This document shows, in pieces, positions 1-7,884 of a DNA stretch of 43,387 bases (positions are counted from its first letter, which is position 1; each line of letters starts with the position of its first letter). The notes under the pieces were generated by a model. It was not told the origin of the DNA, did no database searches, and saw nothing but the letters and a program-made list of their open reading frames with translations. Position numbers and translations under genes: made by a program. Source of the stretch: Ralstonia sp. 25mfcol4.1 (lineage in GTDB: Bacteria > Pseudomonadota > Gammaproteobacteria > Burkholderiales > Burkholderiaceae); NCBI RefSeq assembly GCF_900104095.1, contig NZ_FNJO01000026.1, positions 1 through 43,387 of the forward strand, in the 5' to 3' direction.

Positions 1-653
1 GTGATCTTGTCGGCGATCGACGACACCACGTTCATGTTGTGCTCGACCATCAGGATGGTGCGGCCAGCCGACACCTTCTTGATCAGCTGCGTCACGCGGT
101 CCACGTCCTCGTGGCCCATGCCCTGCGTGGGCTCGTCCAGCAGCATCAGCTCGGGCTCCATCGCCAGCGTGGTGGCGATCTCCAGCGCGCGCTTGCGGCC
201 GTACGGCAGGTTGACGGTGGTGGTCTCGGCGAACTCGGTCAGGCCCACCTGATCCAGCAGGTCCATGGCGCGCGCGTCGAGCACGTCGAGCGACCGCTCG
301 CTGCGCCAGAACTGGAACGCGGTGCCCAGCTGGCGCTGCAGGCCGATGCGCACGTTCTCGCGCACGGTCAGGTGCGGGAACACGGCGGAAATCTGGAACG
401 ACCGGATCACGCCGCGCCGCGCAATCTGTGCGGGCTTCTCGCGCGTGATGTCGATACCGTTGAAAAGGATGGTGCCCGTGGTGGGCTCCAGGAATTTGGT
501 GAGCAGGTTGAAGCAAGTGGTCTTGCCCGCGCCGTTCGGTCCGATCAAGGCATGGATCGAGCCGCGACGCACGCGCAGGTCCACACCGCTGACCGCCGTG
601 AAGCCCTTGAAGGACTTGGTCAGGTTGCGGACTTCCAGTACGTTGGTAGTCAT
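1..653 (-). CDS. livG: LIV-type ABC transporter ATP-binding protein LivG (C-terminus cut by window edge)
   Basis: This is the cytoplasmic ATPase of a branched-chain amino acid-type (HAAT) importer. The reading frame opens at ATG 653 and runs off the left edge without a stop, giving about 217 residues of a family usually near 255. Visible motifs are Walker A GPNGAGKT with Lys44, the LivG-type signature LPYGRKRALEIA, Walker B LMLLDEPTQGMG and the switch histidine in VEHN. It lies 87 bp downstream of the binding protein at 741-1952 on the same strand, so it most likely energises that system. The permease genes would lie outside the window or elsewhere. Family assignment is secure; the substrate cannot be read from this subunit. 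Confidence 0.93.
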   Translation of the reverse strand, partial: MTTNVLEVRNLTKSFKGFTAVSGVDLRVRRGSIHALIGPNGAGKTTCFNLLTKFLEPTTGTILFNGIDITREKPAQIARRGVIRSFQISAVFPHLTVRENVRIGLQRQLGTAFQFWRSERSLDVLDARAMDLLDQVGLTEFAETTTVNLPYGRKRALEIATTLAMEPELMLLDEPTQGMGHEDVDRVTQLIKKVSAGRTILMVEHNMNVVSSIADKI

Positions 654-693
654 TGGAAAGGGGAAAAGAGGACGCTTGAAAGGCGTCGGTTTT

Positions 694-725
694 TTCCTCT
701 CTCCCGCAGGTGCCGGAGAGAGGAG
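694..725. repeat. Inverted repeat (hairpin) between livK-type gene and livG
   Basis: CCTCTCTCC (696-704) pairs perfectly with GGAGAGAGG (715-723) around a 10-nt loop, extended by a T-A pair (695/724) and a T-G wobble (694/725). On the transcribed minus strand the stem is followed by A residues, not U, so it is not a classical terminator. An intercistronic stem after a binding-protein gene often protects the upstream mRNA so that the binding protein outnumbers the ATPase. A REP-like dispersed element is the alternative; copies elsewhere in the genome cannot be seen here. Confidence 0.55.
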
Positions 726-740
726 CAGCGCGTCGGCCGG

Positions 741-1952
741 TTACTTCTTCACCAGCGGGCAGCGCGATTGCGACAGCGGCTGGAAGGCTTCCTCGGCCGG
801 CACGGTGGCCACGAGCTTCAGGTAGTCCCACGGCGACTTCGAGTCGGCGGGCGTCTTCACTTCCATCAGATACATGTCGTGCATCATGCGGCCGTCGGCG
901 CGGATGTAGCCATTCCTGGCAAAGGCGTCGTTGATCTTCGCCTTCTTCAGCGCGGCCATCACGGTGTCCGAATCGTCGCTGCCGGTGGCCTGCACGGCCT
1001 TCAGGTACTGCATCACGGCCGAGTAGGTGCCGGCGTGGACCATGTTCGGCATGCGCTTCATCCGGGCGAAGAAGCGGGTGCCGAACTCGCGCGTCTGCGG
1101 GTTCAGGTCCCAGTACCACGCGTCGGTCATCTTCATGCCCTGCGTCAGCTTCAGGCCCAGGCTGTGCACGTCGCTGATCGTCATCAACAGGCCCACCAGG
1201 GTCTGGTTCTTCGGCAGGGCGAAGTCGTTGGCCGCCTTGATAGCGTTGATAGTGTCGCCGCCGCCGTTGGCCAGCGCCACGACCTGAGCCTTGGACGACT
1301 GGGCCTGCAGCACGAAGGACGAGAAGTCGGACGCGTTCAGCGGATGCTTGATCTGGCCCACCACGCTCCCGCCCGAAGCCTTTACCACATCGGCCGTGGC
1401 GGTCTCCAGCGACGCGCCGAACGCGTAGTCGGCGGTCAGGAAGTACCAGCTCTTGAGGCCCTGCTTGACCATCGCCTTGCCGGCCACGTTGGCCAGCGCG
1501 TAGGTGTCGTACACGTAGTGCACGATGTACGGCGAGCATTCCTCGTTGGTGTGGCGCAGGTTGGCGCCGCCGGTGATCAGCGAGATGCGCTTCTTTTCCG
1601 AGGCGATGCGCGACACGGCCAGCGCGACCGACGAATTGGGCAGGTCGACGATGGCGTCCACGCCGTCACGGTCGATCCACTCGCGCGCGCGGGCGCTACC
1701 GATGTCGGCCTTGTTCTGGTGGTCGGCAGTGACCAGTTCGATCTTCTTGCCGGGCAGGCCGTTGCCAAAGTCCTCGATGGCCATCCTGGCGGCTTCGACG
1801 GATCCCTTGCCGGCGTAGTCCAGATAGACGCCCGACAGGTCGGTCATCACGCCGATCTTGACGACATCGCCCGAAATGGCGGCGCTGGCGGCGCCGGCAA
1901 AGGCGGACAGGCTGCACGCCAGGGCGGCGGACAGCAGGGTGGCTCGCTTCAT
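741..1952 (-). CDS. Periplasmic LIV-type amino acid binding protein (Peripla_BP_6)
   Basis: A 403-residue substrate-binding protein of the LivK/HAAT class. The N-terminus is a clear Sec signal peptide (MKRATLLSAALACSLSAFAG, cleavage near ASAA), followed by VVKIGVMTDLSGVYLDYAGKG, here residues about 30-50, the usual start of the mature Peripla_BP_6 fold. The start at 1952 is supported by GGAG about 8 nt upstream. It sits 49 bp behind pruA and 87 bp ahead of livG on the same strand, so the three probably form one operon. Linkage to P5C dehydrogenase suggests a ligand feeding glutamate semialdehyde, such as proline, hydroxyproline or a related compound. That is inference; binding residues do not fix the ligand by eye. 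Confidence 0.92.
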   Translation of the reverse strand: MKRATLLSAALACSLSAFAGAASAAISGDVVKIGVMTDLSGVYLDYAGKGSVEAARMAIEDFGNGLPGKKIELVTADHQNKADIGSARAREWIDRDGVDAIVDLPNSSVALAVSRIASEKKRISLITGGANLRHTNEECSPYIVHYVYDTYALANVAGKAMVKQGLKSWYFLTADYAFGASLETATADVVKASGGSVVGQIKHPLNASDFSSFVLQAQSSKAQVVALANGGGDTINAIKAANDFALPKNQTLVGLLMTISDVHSLGLKLTQGMKMTDAWYWDLNPQTREFGTRFFARMKRMPNMVHAGTYSAVMQYLKAVQATGSDDSDTVMAALKKAKINDAFARNGYIRADGRMMHDMYLMEVKTPADSKSPWDYLKLVATVPAEEAFQPLSQSRCPLVKK

Positions 1953-2001
1953 CTTCTTATCTCCGTGGTGGTGTGGCTCGAAATCAGTCGGGGCGGCGGT
2001 A

Positions 2002-3627
2002 TCAGGCCGCCATGTGCGGGTAGCGGTAGTCGGCCGGCGGCACGAACGTCTCCTTGACCGTGCGCGGCGACACCCAGCGCAGCAGGTTCAGCGGGGACCC
2101 CGCCTTGTCATTGGTGCCGCTGCGGCGCGCGCCGCCAAACGGCTGCTGGCCCACCACGGCGCCCGTGGGCTTGTCGTTGATGTAGAAGTTGCCGGCGGCA
2201 AAGCGCAAGGCGTCGGATGCCTGCGCAATGGCGGCACGGTCGTTGGCGAAGATCGCCCCAGTCAGTGCGTACGGGCTGGTGCCGTCCACCAGCGCCAGCA
2301 CTTCGGGCCACTGGCGGTCGGCATAGACGTAGATGCTCAGCACCGGGCCAAACAGTTCGGTTTGCATCAGCGTGTGGTGCGGATCGTCCACCTCGAGCAC
2401 GGTGGGATCGATGAAGTAGCCCACGCTGTCGTCGGCGCGGCCGCCGGCCACCCGCTTCACGCCGCTGTCCTGCGCCGCCCGTTGCAGGTGGCCGGCGATG
2501 CGGTCGAAGGCGCGCCGGTCGATCACGGCGCCCATGAAGTTGGCGAAGTCGGTCACGTCGCCCATGCGGATCGTCTCGACCATGGCCACCAGGCGCTCCC
2601 GTACCTTGGGCCAGAGCGAAGCCGGGATGTACGCGCGCGACGCGGCGCTGCATTTCTGGCCCTGGTATTCAAACGCGCCGCGCAGCAGCGCCACGGCCAG
2701 CGTTTCCACGTCCGCGGACGGGTGCGCCAGCACGAAATCCTTGCCGCCCGTTTCGCCCACCAGGCGCGGATAGCCGCGATAGCGCGACACGTTGCGGCCG
2801 ACCTCGCCCCACAGCGTGTCGAACACGGCGGTCGATCCCGTGAAATGGATGCCGGCCAGTTCCGGCCGCGCCAGCACGGCGTTGCTGACCGCTACCGGGT
2901 CGCCGGGCACGAAATTGATGACCCCCTTGGGCAGGCCGGCGGCCTCCAGCAGTTCCATGAACAGGTAGTTCGACAGCGACGCCGTGGCCGCCGGCTTCCA
3001 CAGCACGGTATTGCCCATCAGCGCCGGAGCGATGGCCAGGTTGCCGCCGATGGCCGTGAAATTGAACGGCGTGACCGCGTAAACAAAGCCTTCCAGCGGG
3101 CGGTATTCAAGGTGGTTGCGCAGGCCCGGCGACGAAATCGGCTGACCGGCGGCCAGTTCGTGGGCGAACTGAACGTTGAAGCGCAGGAAGTCGATCAGCT
3201 CGCAGGCCGCGTCGATTTCGGCCTGGTAGGCAGTCTTGCCCTGGCCGAGCATGGTCGCCGCGTTCAGCCTGGCGCGCCACGGGCCGGCCAGCAGGTCGGC
3301 CGCCTTGAGGAAGACGGCCGAACGGTCGGCCAGCGTGGCGTGGCTCCAGTCGCGCTGCGCCGAGATCGCGGCGCCGATGGCGGTGTCGATCGTGGCCTGG
3401 TCGGCGTTGTGGATGCGGCCCAGGCGCTGTGCATGGGCGTGGGGCGCGCATACGTCAGTGGTGTTGCCGCTGGTCACGCGCTCGCCGCCAACCACGGCGG
3501 GAATCTCCTGGATGCGGGTCTGCTGGGCGCCCAGTTCGGCCACCAAGGCCTGCCGCTCAGGGCTGCCTGGCGCGTATGACAGGACGGTTTCGTTGATGGC
3601 TTTCGGATAAAGATTGTTTGCTGACAT
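2002..3627 (-). CDS. pruA: L-glutamate gamma-semialdehyde (P5C) dehydrogenase
   Basis: Oxidises L-glutamate 5-semialdehyde to glutamate with NAD+, the second step of proline catabolism. The protein is 541 residues, close to stand-alone ALDH4-type enzymes (about 540-560), and has no proline dehydrogenase domain, so it is monofunctional. The ALDH catalytic pair is present: Glu292 in VGETGGKDF and Cys326 in YQGQKCSAASR, whose GQKCSAxSR form is typical of P5C dehydrogenases. The frame stays open to 3726, but MSANNLYPKA at 3627 is preferred because the upstream stretch overlaps the promoter and operator and looks non-coding. No strong Shine-Dalgarno is visible. It is divergent from a GntR regulator and leads an apparent operon with a LIV-type binding protein and livG. 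Confidence 0.9.
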   Translation of the reverse strand: MSANNLYPKAINETVLSYAPGSPERQALVAELGAQQTRIQEIPAVVGGERVTSGNTTDVCAPHAHAQRLGRIHNADQATIDTAIGAAISAQRDWSHATLADRSAVFLKAADLLAGPWRARLNAATMLGQGKTAYQAEIDAACELIDFLRFNVQFAHELAAGQPISSPGLRNHLEYRPLEGFVYAVTPFNFTAIGGNLAIAPALMGNTVLWKPAATASLSNYLFMELLEAAGLPKGVINFVPGDPVAVSNAVLARPELAGIHFTGSTAVFDTLWGEVGRNVSRYRGYPRLVGETGGKDFVLAHPSADVETLAVALLRGAFEYQGQKCSAASRAYIPASLWPKVRERLVAMVETIRMGDVTDFANFMGAVIDRRAFDRIAGHLQRAAQDSGVKRVAGGRADDSVGYFIDPTVLEVDDPHHTLMQTELFGPVLSIYVYADRQWPEVLALVDGTSPYALTGAIFANDRAAIAQASDALRFAAGNFYINDKPTGAVVGQQPFGGARRSGTNDKAGSPLNLLRWVSPRTVKETFVPPADYRYPHMAA

Positions 3628-3643
3628 ATACGTCTGTAATGCT

Positions 3644-3675
3644 ATTGGATATGTGTTTAAGAAATTGGATCCAAT
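3644..3675. promoter_or_regulatory. Putative GntR operator in the pruA/gntR divergent promoter
   Basis: A perfect 12-bp palindrome ATTGGATCCAAT lies at 3664-3675, and a further half-site ATTGGAT at 3644-3650 is exactly 20 bp away, about two helical turns. The elements lie between the divergent starts at 3627 and 3745, in a locally AT-rich stretch. FCD-type GntR regulators bind short palindromes of this kind next to their own genes, so autoregulation plus control of pruA is the natural reading. Sites are seen directly; the binding protein is inferred. Confidence 0.55.
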
Positions 3676-3744
3676 ATAACAGCGCAAATATTCAGGCACA
3701 ATAGGGACCTCACTCGAATCGCACACCGATCTCCAGCACTTCCC

Positions 3745-4425
3745 ATGTCCACACCAACGGGCCGCGCAAGCGCCCCTACCAAGGGTTTACCCCAGATCAT
3801 TCGCGACCAGCTTCGCTTCGACATCCTCAAAGGCACGCTGCCGGCCGGCGCGCAACTGCGCCAGGACGCACTGGCCGAGCGTTTCAACGCGAGCCGGATT
3901 CCGGTACGCGAGGCGCTGCGCCAGCTTGAAACGGAGGGGTTGGTGACCTACCAGCGCAACCGTGGCGCGGTGGTGTCAGGCATGGACGTGACGCAGATCT
4001 GCGAACTGCTTGATATCCGCGTGGCGCTGGAATGCCATGCGGCGCGGCTGGGCGTGCCGAACATGGTCCAGCAGGATTTCCAGCAGATGCAGGAAATCCT
4101 CGATGCGTACTCGCAGTCGGAATCGCTGGTGGAGTGGGCCGAATACAACAGGCGCTTTCACCTGGCGCTGTGCGCGCCGGCCAACAACCGCAAGCTGCGC
4201 CGGCTGATCGAGGAGTTCTGCCTCAATACGGACCGCTACACGCACGAGCAGATGTCGCTGGCCACCGGCAAGGAAGGGCCGCAGGCCGATCACTACCGCA
4301 TCCTGGAAGCGTGCAAGGCGCGCGATGCGGAAGAAGTGGCGAAACTGCTGGAGGAACACATCCTCGAGACCAAGCGCAACCTGCTGGCCAGCGAGCGGAT
4401 GAAGGAAGAGGATCTGGCGGATTGA
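3745..4425 (+). CDS. GntR family transcriptional regulator, FCD (FadR-like) subfamily
   Basis: A 226-residue regulator. Residues about 15-80 form the GntR winged helix-turn-helix, with the hallmark segments ILKGTLPAGAQLRQDALAER and SRIPVREALRQLETEGLV. Residues about 90-215 form the all-helical FCD effector domain (RVALECHAARLG, NRRFHLALCAPANNRKL, DHYRILEACKARDAEEVAKL); the Asp/His positions that usually hold a metal are plausible in the NRRFH and DHYRI segments. It is divergent from pruA and shares its promoter, so it probably controls the pruA-transporter operon in response to a small carboxylate or amino acid. The effector is unknown. Size is normal for the family. Confidence 0.93.
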   Translation: MSTPTGRASAPTKGLPQIIRDQLRFDILKGTLPAGAQLRQDALAERFNASRIPVREALRQLETEGLVTYQRNRGAVVSGMDVTQICELLDIRVALECHAARLGVPNMVQQDFQQMQEILDAYSQSESLVEWAEYNRRFHLALCAPANNRKLRRLIEEFCLNTDRYTHEQMSLATGKEGPQADHYRILEACKARDAEEVAKLLEEHILETKRNLLASERMKEEDLAD

Positions 4426-4492
4426 ACGCGAGCCGGCGCGCGGGCAGGAAGGCGCAGGGCGAGGGCGGTCGGCCTCCAGCCGGCCCGGCGGC

Positions 4493-5101
4493 TTAGCCCG
4501 GATGCACGACGACCAGCAGCGCCGTCGCCACGCTCTTGCCCGGATTGGCAATCGCATGGGTCACATCCGCGCCGTAGCGCGCGGTTTCGCCATGCTTCAG
4601 TTTCTTTTCATCGCCGGCTGACCGCACGGTCATGGCGCCGCCCAGCACCGACAAGTGCTCTTGCGTGCCCGCCTCGTGCGGCTCGGACGCCAGCACGCCG
4701 CCCGGCTGGATCGTCAGTTCATACCATTCAAAGCGCCCGGCCAGGTCGATCGGACCCAGGATGCGCAGTTCGCAGCGCCCGTCGGGGCTCTTCAGCGCCG
4801 GCACAGCGTGCGCCTGAACCACCGTCACGGCGGGCGCCGGGGCGGATTCCGACCCCTGCGCAAGAAAATCGGTCAGGCTCACGCCGAGCGCATTGGCCAG
4901 CCGCCACAGCACCGCCACGGTGGGATTGGCCAGGTTCCGTTCGATCTGCGACAGCATAGACTTGGAGACACCGGCGCGGCGCGACAGGTCGTCCAGCGAC
5001 AGTTGCTGGCTTTGCCGCAGCGCCTGCAGGGCGCTGCCTACCGCCGGCGGGCCGTCGACGGCCGCGGGCGGCTTGGCGGGTGAGGGTTGCGTCATCGACA
5101 T
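4493..5101 (-). CDS. XRE-family regulator with C-terminal cupin domain
   Basis: A 202-residue (from Met at 5101) regulator. The N-terminal helix-turn-helix spans about residues 25-80 (LRQSQQLSLDDLSRRAGVSK then SMLSQIERNLANPTVAVLWR), and a cupin_2 barrel spans about 125-195 (GGVLASEPHEAGTQEHLSVL, HGETARYGADVTHAIANPG). The architecture matches the PuuR/SutR class of small-molecule-responsive repressors. In-frame ATGs occur at 5119, 5101 and 5095; I favour 5101 or 5095 because the 5119 start would extend into the promoter-like region, but no strong Shine-Dalgarno decides it. It is divergent from kbl-tdh with a repeat-rich intergenic region, so control of threonine catabolism is the likely job; the effector is unknown. 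Confidence 0.88.
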   Translation of the reverse strand: MSMTQPSPAKPPAAVDGPPAVGSALQALRQSQQLSLDDLSRRAGVSKSMLSQIERNLANPTVAVLWRLANALGVSLTDFLAQGSESAPAPAVTVVQAHAVPALKSPDGRCELRILGPIDLAGRFEWYELTIQPGGVLASEPHEAGTQEHLSVLGGAMTVRSAGDEKKLKHGETARYGADVTHAIANPGKSVATALLVVVHPG

Positions 5102-5115
5102 CTGTTCGTTATAGT
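5087..5115 (+). promoter_or_regulatory. Candidate sigma-70 promoter for kbl-tdh
   Basis: TTGCGT at 5087-5092 and TATAGT at 5110-5115 are separated by 17 bp, giving a predicted start near 5122, about 70 nt before kbl. The -10 matches 5 of 6 consensus bases, the -35 is weak. The -35 falls within the 5' end of the divergent regulator gene, and the inverted repeats at 5125-5163 would lie immediately downstream of the start, a good place for repression. Visual prediction only. Confidence 0.4.
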
Positions 5116-5123
5116 ACACGTCA

Positions 5124-5163
5124 CGTTCGATATATAGAACACGTTCGATTTATCGATCGAACG
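5124..5163. promoter_or_regulatory. Tandem inverted-repeat operator between XRE-cupin gene and kbl
   Basis: Two adjacent palindromic elements are visible. GTTCGATATATAGAAC at 5125-5140 is palindromic at 7 of 8 pairs. CGTTCGAT at 5142-5149 and ATCGAACG at 5156-5163 form a perfect 8-bp inverted repeat around 6 bp. CGTTCGAT also recurs directly at 5124-5131, 18 bp from the second copy. GTTC/GAAC arms of this type suit an XRE-class dimer. The position, between the divergent starts and just after the candidate kbl promoter, fits binding by the adjacent XRE-cupin protein. Confidence 0.6.
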
Positions 5164-5193
5164 ATCCGAGACACTACCACCGGGAGTCTGGCC

Positions 5194-6396
5194 ATGTCGA
5201 GTGCCGAGGCTTTTTATGCGTCGATCCGTGCCGAAGTCGATGCCATCCGCGCCGCGGGGCTGTACAAGCGCGAGCGCATCATCGCCACGCCGCAGGGCGC
5301 CACCATCCGCACGGCGGACGGGCGCGAGGTCATCAACCTGTGCGCCAACAACTATCTTGGGTTGTCGTCGCACCCGAAGGTGATGGAGGCCGCCCACGCC
5401 GCGTTGCGCACGCATGGCTACGGGCTGTCGTCGGTGCGCTTCATCTGCGGCACGCAGGACCTGCACAAGGAACTGGAAGGCCGCCTGGCCAGCTTTCTCG
5501 GCACCGAAGACACCATCCTGTACGGTTCGGCCTTCGATGCCAACGGCGGTCTGTTCGAAACGCTGCTGGGCCCCGAAGACGCCGTGATCAGCGACGAACT
5601 GAACCATGCGTCGATCATCGACGGCATCCGCCTGTCGAAGGCGCGCCGCTACCGCTACAAGCACAACGACCTGGACGACCTGCGCGCGCAACTGAAGCAG
5701 GCCGATGCCGAGGGCGCACGCTTCAAGCTGGTGTTCAGCGACGGTGTGTTTTCGATGGACGGCACGGTGGCGCGCCTGGAGGAGATGCGCAAGATCTGCG
5801 ACGAGCACGGCGCGCTGCTGGGCATCGACGAATGCCATGCCACCGGCTTCATGGGCCAGCGCGGCCGGGGCACGCACGAGGCGCGCGGCGTGTTCGGCAG
5901 GATCGACATCATCACCGGCACGCTGGGCAAGGCGCTGGGCGGGGCATCGGGCGGCTTCACCTCGGGCCGCAAGGAAGTGATCGAGCTGCTGCGCCAGCGT
6001 TCCCGGCCGTACCTGTTCTCGAATACCGTCGCGCCAGCCATCGTGGGCGGCAGCATCGCCGTGCTGGACCTGCTCGAAGCCAGCACCGAACTGCGCGACA
6101 AGCTGGAGCAGAACACGAAGTTCTTCCGCGAGGGCATTGTGAAGCTGGGCTACGACATCAAGCCCGGCGACCATCCGATCGTCCCGATCATGGTGTACGA
6201 CGCCGAAAAAGCCCAGAAGCTGGCCGACCGCCTGCTGGAACTGGGCGTCTACGTGGTGGGCTTCTTCTACCCCGTGGTGCCGAAGGGGCAGGCGCGCATC
6301 CGTGTGCAGATGAGCGCCATCCATGATGAAAGCACCTTGCGTCCCGCGCTGGACGCATTCGCCCAGGCCGGGCGCGAGCTGGGACTGATTCCATGA
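5194..6396 (+). CDS. kbl: Glycine C-acetyltransferase (2-amino-3-ketobutyrate CoA ligase)
   Basis: PLP enzyme that splits 2-amino-3-oxobutyrate with CoA into glycine and acetyl-CoA, completing threonine catabolism. The protein is 400 residues, the normal length for Kbl in the alpha-oxoamine synthase family. Recognisable blocks are NLCANNYLGLSSHPKV, VRFICGTQDLHKELEGRLA, FSDGVFSMDG, IDECHATGFMGQRGRGTHE and the PLP lysine Lys246 in GTLGKALGGASGG. The start at 5194 is chosen because GGGAG lies 7 nt upstream and the family begins here; the frame remains open upstream to 5080 through the operator region, which is not coding. Its stop overlaps the tdh start by ATGA, so the two are translationally coupled. 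Confidence 0.96.
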   Translation: MSSAEAFYASIRAEVDAIRAAGLYKRERIIATPQGATIRTADGREVINLCANNYLGLSSHPKVMEAAHAALRTHGYGLSSVRFICGTQDLHKELEGRLASFLGTEDTILYGSAFDANGGLFETLLGPEDAVISDELNHASIIDGIRLSKARRYRYKHNDLDDLRAQLKQADAEGARFKLVFSDGVFSMDGTVARLEEMRKICDEHGALLGIDECHATGFMGQRGRGTHEARGVFGRIDIITGTLGKALGGASGGFTSGRKEVIELLRQRSRPYLFSNTVAPAIVGGSIAVLDLLEASTELRDKLEQNTKFFREGIVKLGYDIKPGDHPIVPIMVYDAEKAQKLADRLLELGVYVVGFFYPVVPKGQARIRVQMSAIHDESTLRPALDAFAQAGRELGLIP

Positions 6397-7385
6397 CCGA
6401 TGCAGCGGACAATGCGGTGCCGAAGATCCTGATCATCGGCGCCAACGGGCAACTGGGTTCGGAACTGGCGCTGGCGCTGGCCGAGCGTTACGGCCGCGAG
6501 CAGGTGGTGACGTCGGATGTGGTGCCCACCGGGCGCCACGTGCACATCGCCCATGAAATGCTCAATGTCACCGACCGGGGCGAACTGACCACGGTTATCG
6601 AGCGGCACGGCATCACGCAGATCTACCTGCTGGCGGCGGCGCTGTCCGCCACTGGCGAAAAGGCGCCGCAATGGGCCTGGAACCTGAACATGACGGGCCT
6701 GCTGAACGTGCTGGAGGCCGCGCGTCATCATGGCATCCAGCGCGTGTTCTGGCCCAGTTCGATTGCCGCGTTCGGGCCCACCACGCCGCGTGTGAATACC
6801 CCGCAGAAGACCGTGATGGAGCCCACCACGGTCTACGGGATCTCCAAGCAGGCCGGCGAGGGCTGGTGCCGCTGGTACTTCGAGAATCACGGCGTGGACG
6901 TGCGCAGCGTGCGCTATCCGGGCCTGATCTCGCACAAGACCCCGCCCGGCGGCGGTACCACGGACTATGCGGTCGACATCTTCCACTACGCGGTGCGCGG
7001 CGAGCCCTATACGTGCTTTCTCGATGCCGACGAGCGGCTGCCGATGATGTACATGCCCGACGCCATCCGCGCCACACTGGAATTGATGGAAGCCCCGCGC
7101 GATGCGGTGAGCGAGCGCGGCAGCTACAACCTGGCCGGCATGAGCTTCACGCCGGCCGAGATCGCCGAGGCGATCCGCAAGCGCGAACCGGGCTTCGAGA
7201 TCCGCTACGAGGCCGACTACCGGCAGGCCATCGCGCAAGGCTGGCCCGATTCGATCGATGACAGCGCCGCGCGGCAGGATTGGGGCTGGCAGCCGCAATA
7301 TGGCCTGCAGGAGATGGTCGACGACATGCTGGAAAACCTGCGGGCAACGGCTGGCCCGGTGGCTACGCCGGCCGCCGCGGGATAA
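6393..7385 (+). CDS. tdh: L-threonine 3-dehydrogenase, extended SDR (GalE-like) type
   Basis: NAD-dependent oxidation of L-threonine to 2-amino-3-oxobutyrate, the substrate of the upstream Kbl. The 330-residue protein is an extended short-chain dehydrogenase, not the zinc MDR enzyme of E. coli. It has the glycine-rich NAD motif GANGQLG at about residues 17-23, a serine in WPSSIAAFGP and the catalytic Tyr148/Lys152 pair in VYGISKQAGE. The C-terminal substrate-binding part contains LPMMYMPDAIRATLELMEAP. Enzymes of this class have been characterised from Cupriavidus necator and others. The ATGA overlap with kbl makes the pairing, and therefore the substrate, well supported. Its 3' end is 13 bp from the convergent pilin-like gene. 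Confidence 0.93.
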   Translation: MTDAADNAVPKILIIGANGQLGSELALALAERYGREQVVTSDVVPTGRHVHIAHEMLNVTDRGELTTVIERHGITQIYLLAAALSATGEKAPQWAWNLNMTGLLNVLEAARHHGIQRVFWPSSIAAFGPTTPRVNTPQKTVMEPTTVYGISKQAGEGWCRWYFENHGVDVRSVRYPGLISHKTPPGGGTTDYAVDIFHYAVRGEPYTCFLDADERLPMMYMPDAIRATLELMEAPRDAVSERGSYNLAGMSFTPAEIAEAIRKREPGFEIRYEADYRQAIAQGWPDSIDDSAARQDWGWQPQYGLQEMVDDMLENLRATAGPVATPAAAG

Positions 7386-7398
7386 CGGCGGGGCTGAT

Positions 7399-7884
7399 TC
7401 ACTCGGTGCCCGACTGTCCGGGCCACCAGGCGAAACGCCAGTCCGCGTAGCTGCTGGCCTGGGCAAAGGCAGTTTCCTCGGCCGCGAAGTTGTCCTGCCT
7501 GAGCGGCCGAAGCGCCGACGTGCTGTGCACGCCCAGGAAGCCGTCGCCGGGCGCCGGCAGATATTGCCAGTCGTCGCCGGTCATGGGGTCGCGCCAGGCG
7601 CGACGCAGCCATCGGCGTGGCTCGCTGCCGCGCTGATCGTCCACCAAATCGTCGAGCGTGCGCGGGTAGCTGCCGTCGCCGTTCTCGACATATCGCTGGA
7701 TGGCCACCCGGATCTCGCGCCCAACGTGGTGCAGTTCGAACTCCCGCTCGCGCTGGGCGCGGGTCTGCCAGACATCCCCCACTTTCATCAGGTAGATGCC
7801 GGTCACTGCCACGGCTGCCAGGCATAACACCAATGCAAAGCCGGCCGGGCGGCCGATGCTAGAGATCCTGGAACGGCGTGCCAT
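7399..7884 (-). CDS. Small pilin-like membrane protein, last gene of the filament cluster
   Basis: About 161 residues from ATG 7884 (an in-frame ATG at 7917 would add 11). It has a positively charged leader, then GFALVLCLAAVAVTGIYLM, a hydrophobic helix resembling type IV pilin N-termini. The usual glutamate at position 5 after the Gly-Phe cleavage site is absent (GFALVL, against GFTLIE in its neighbours). That loss is typical of tip-type pseudopilins such as GspK, although this protein is far shorter than GspK. The later part (RAWRDPMTGDDWQYL, FLGVHSTSA) echoes the C-terminal motifs of the two preceding pilins, so it may be a diverged third paralogue. It overlaps the upstream gene by 26 bp. 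Specific role unknown. Confidence 0.75.
   Translation of the reverse strand: MARRSRISSIGRPAGFALVLCLAAVAVTGIYLMKVGDVWQTRAQREREFELHHVGREIRVAIQRYVENGDGSYPRTLDDLVDDQRGSEPRRWLRRAWRDPMTGDDWQYLPAPGDGFLGVHSTSALRPLRQDNFAAEETAFAQASSYADWRFAWWPGQSGTE

Noticed and set aside
39..2057. Long plus-strand open frame over livG and the binding protein gene
   Set aside because: His/Arg/Gly/Val-rich translation without domain features, opposite two well-supported genes.
4426..4492. GC-rich inverted segments between the GntR and XRE-cupin genes
   Set aside because: Only short, imperfect stems without a U tract; not enough for a terminator call.
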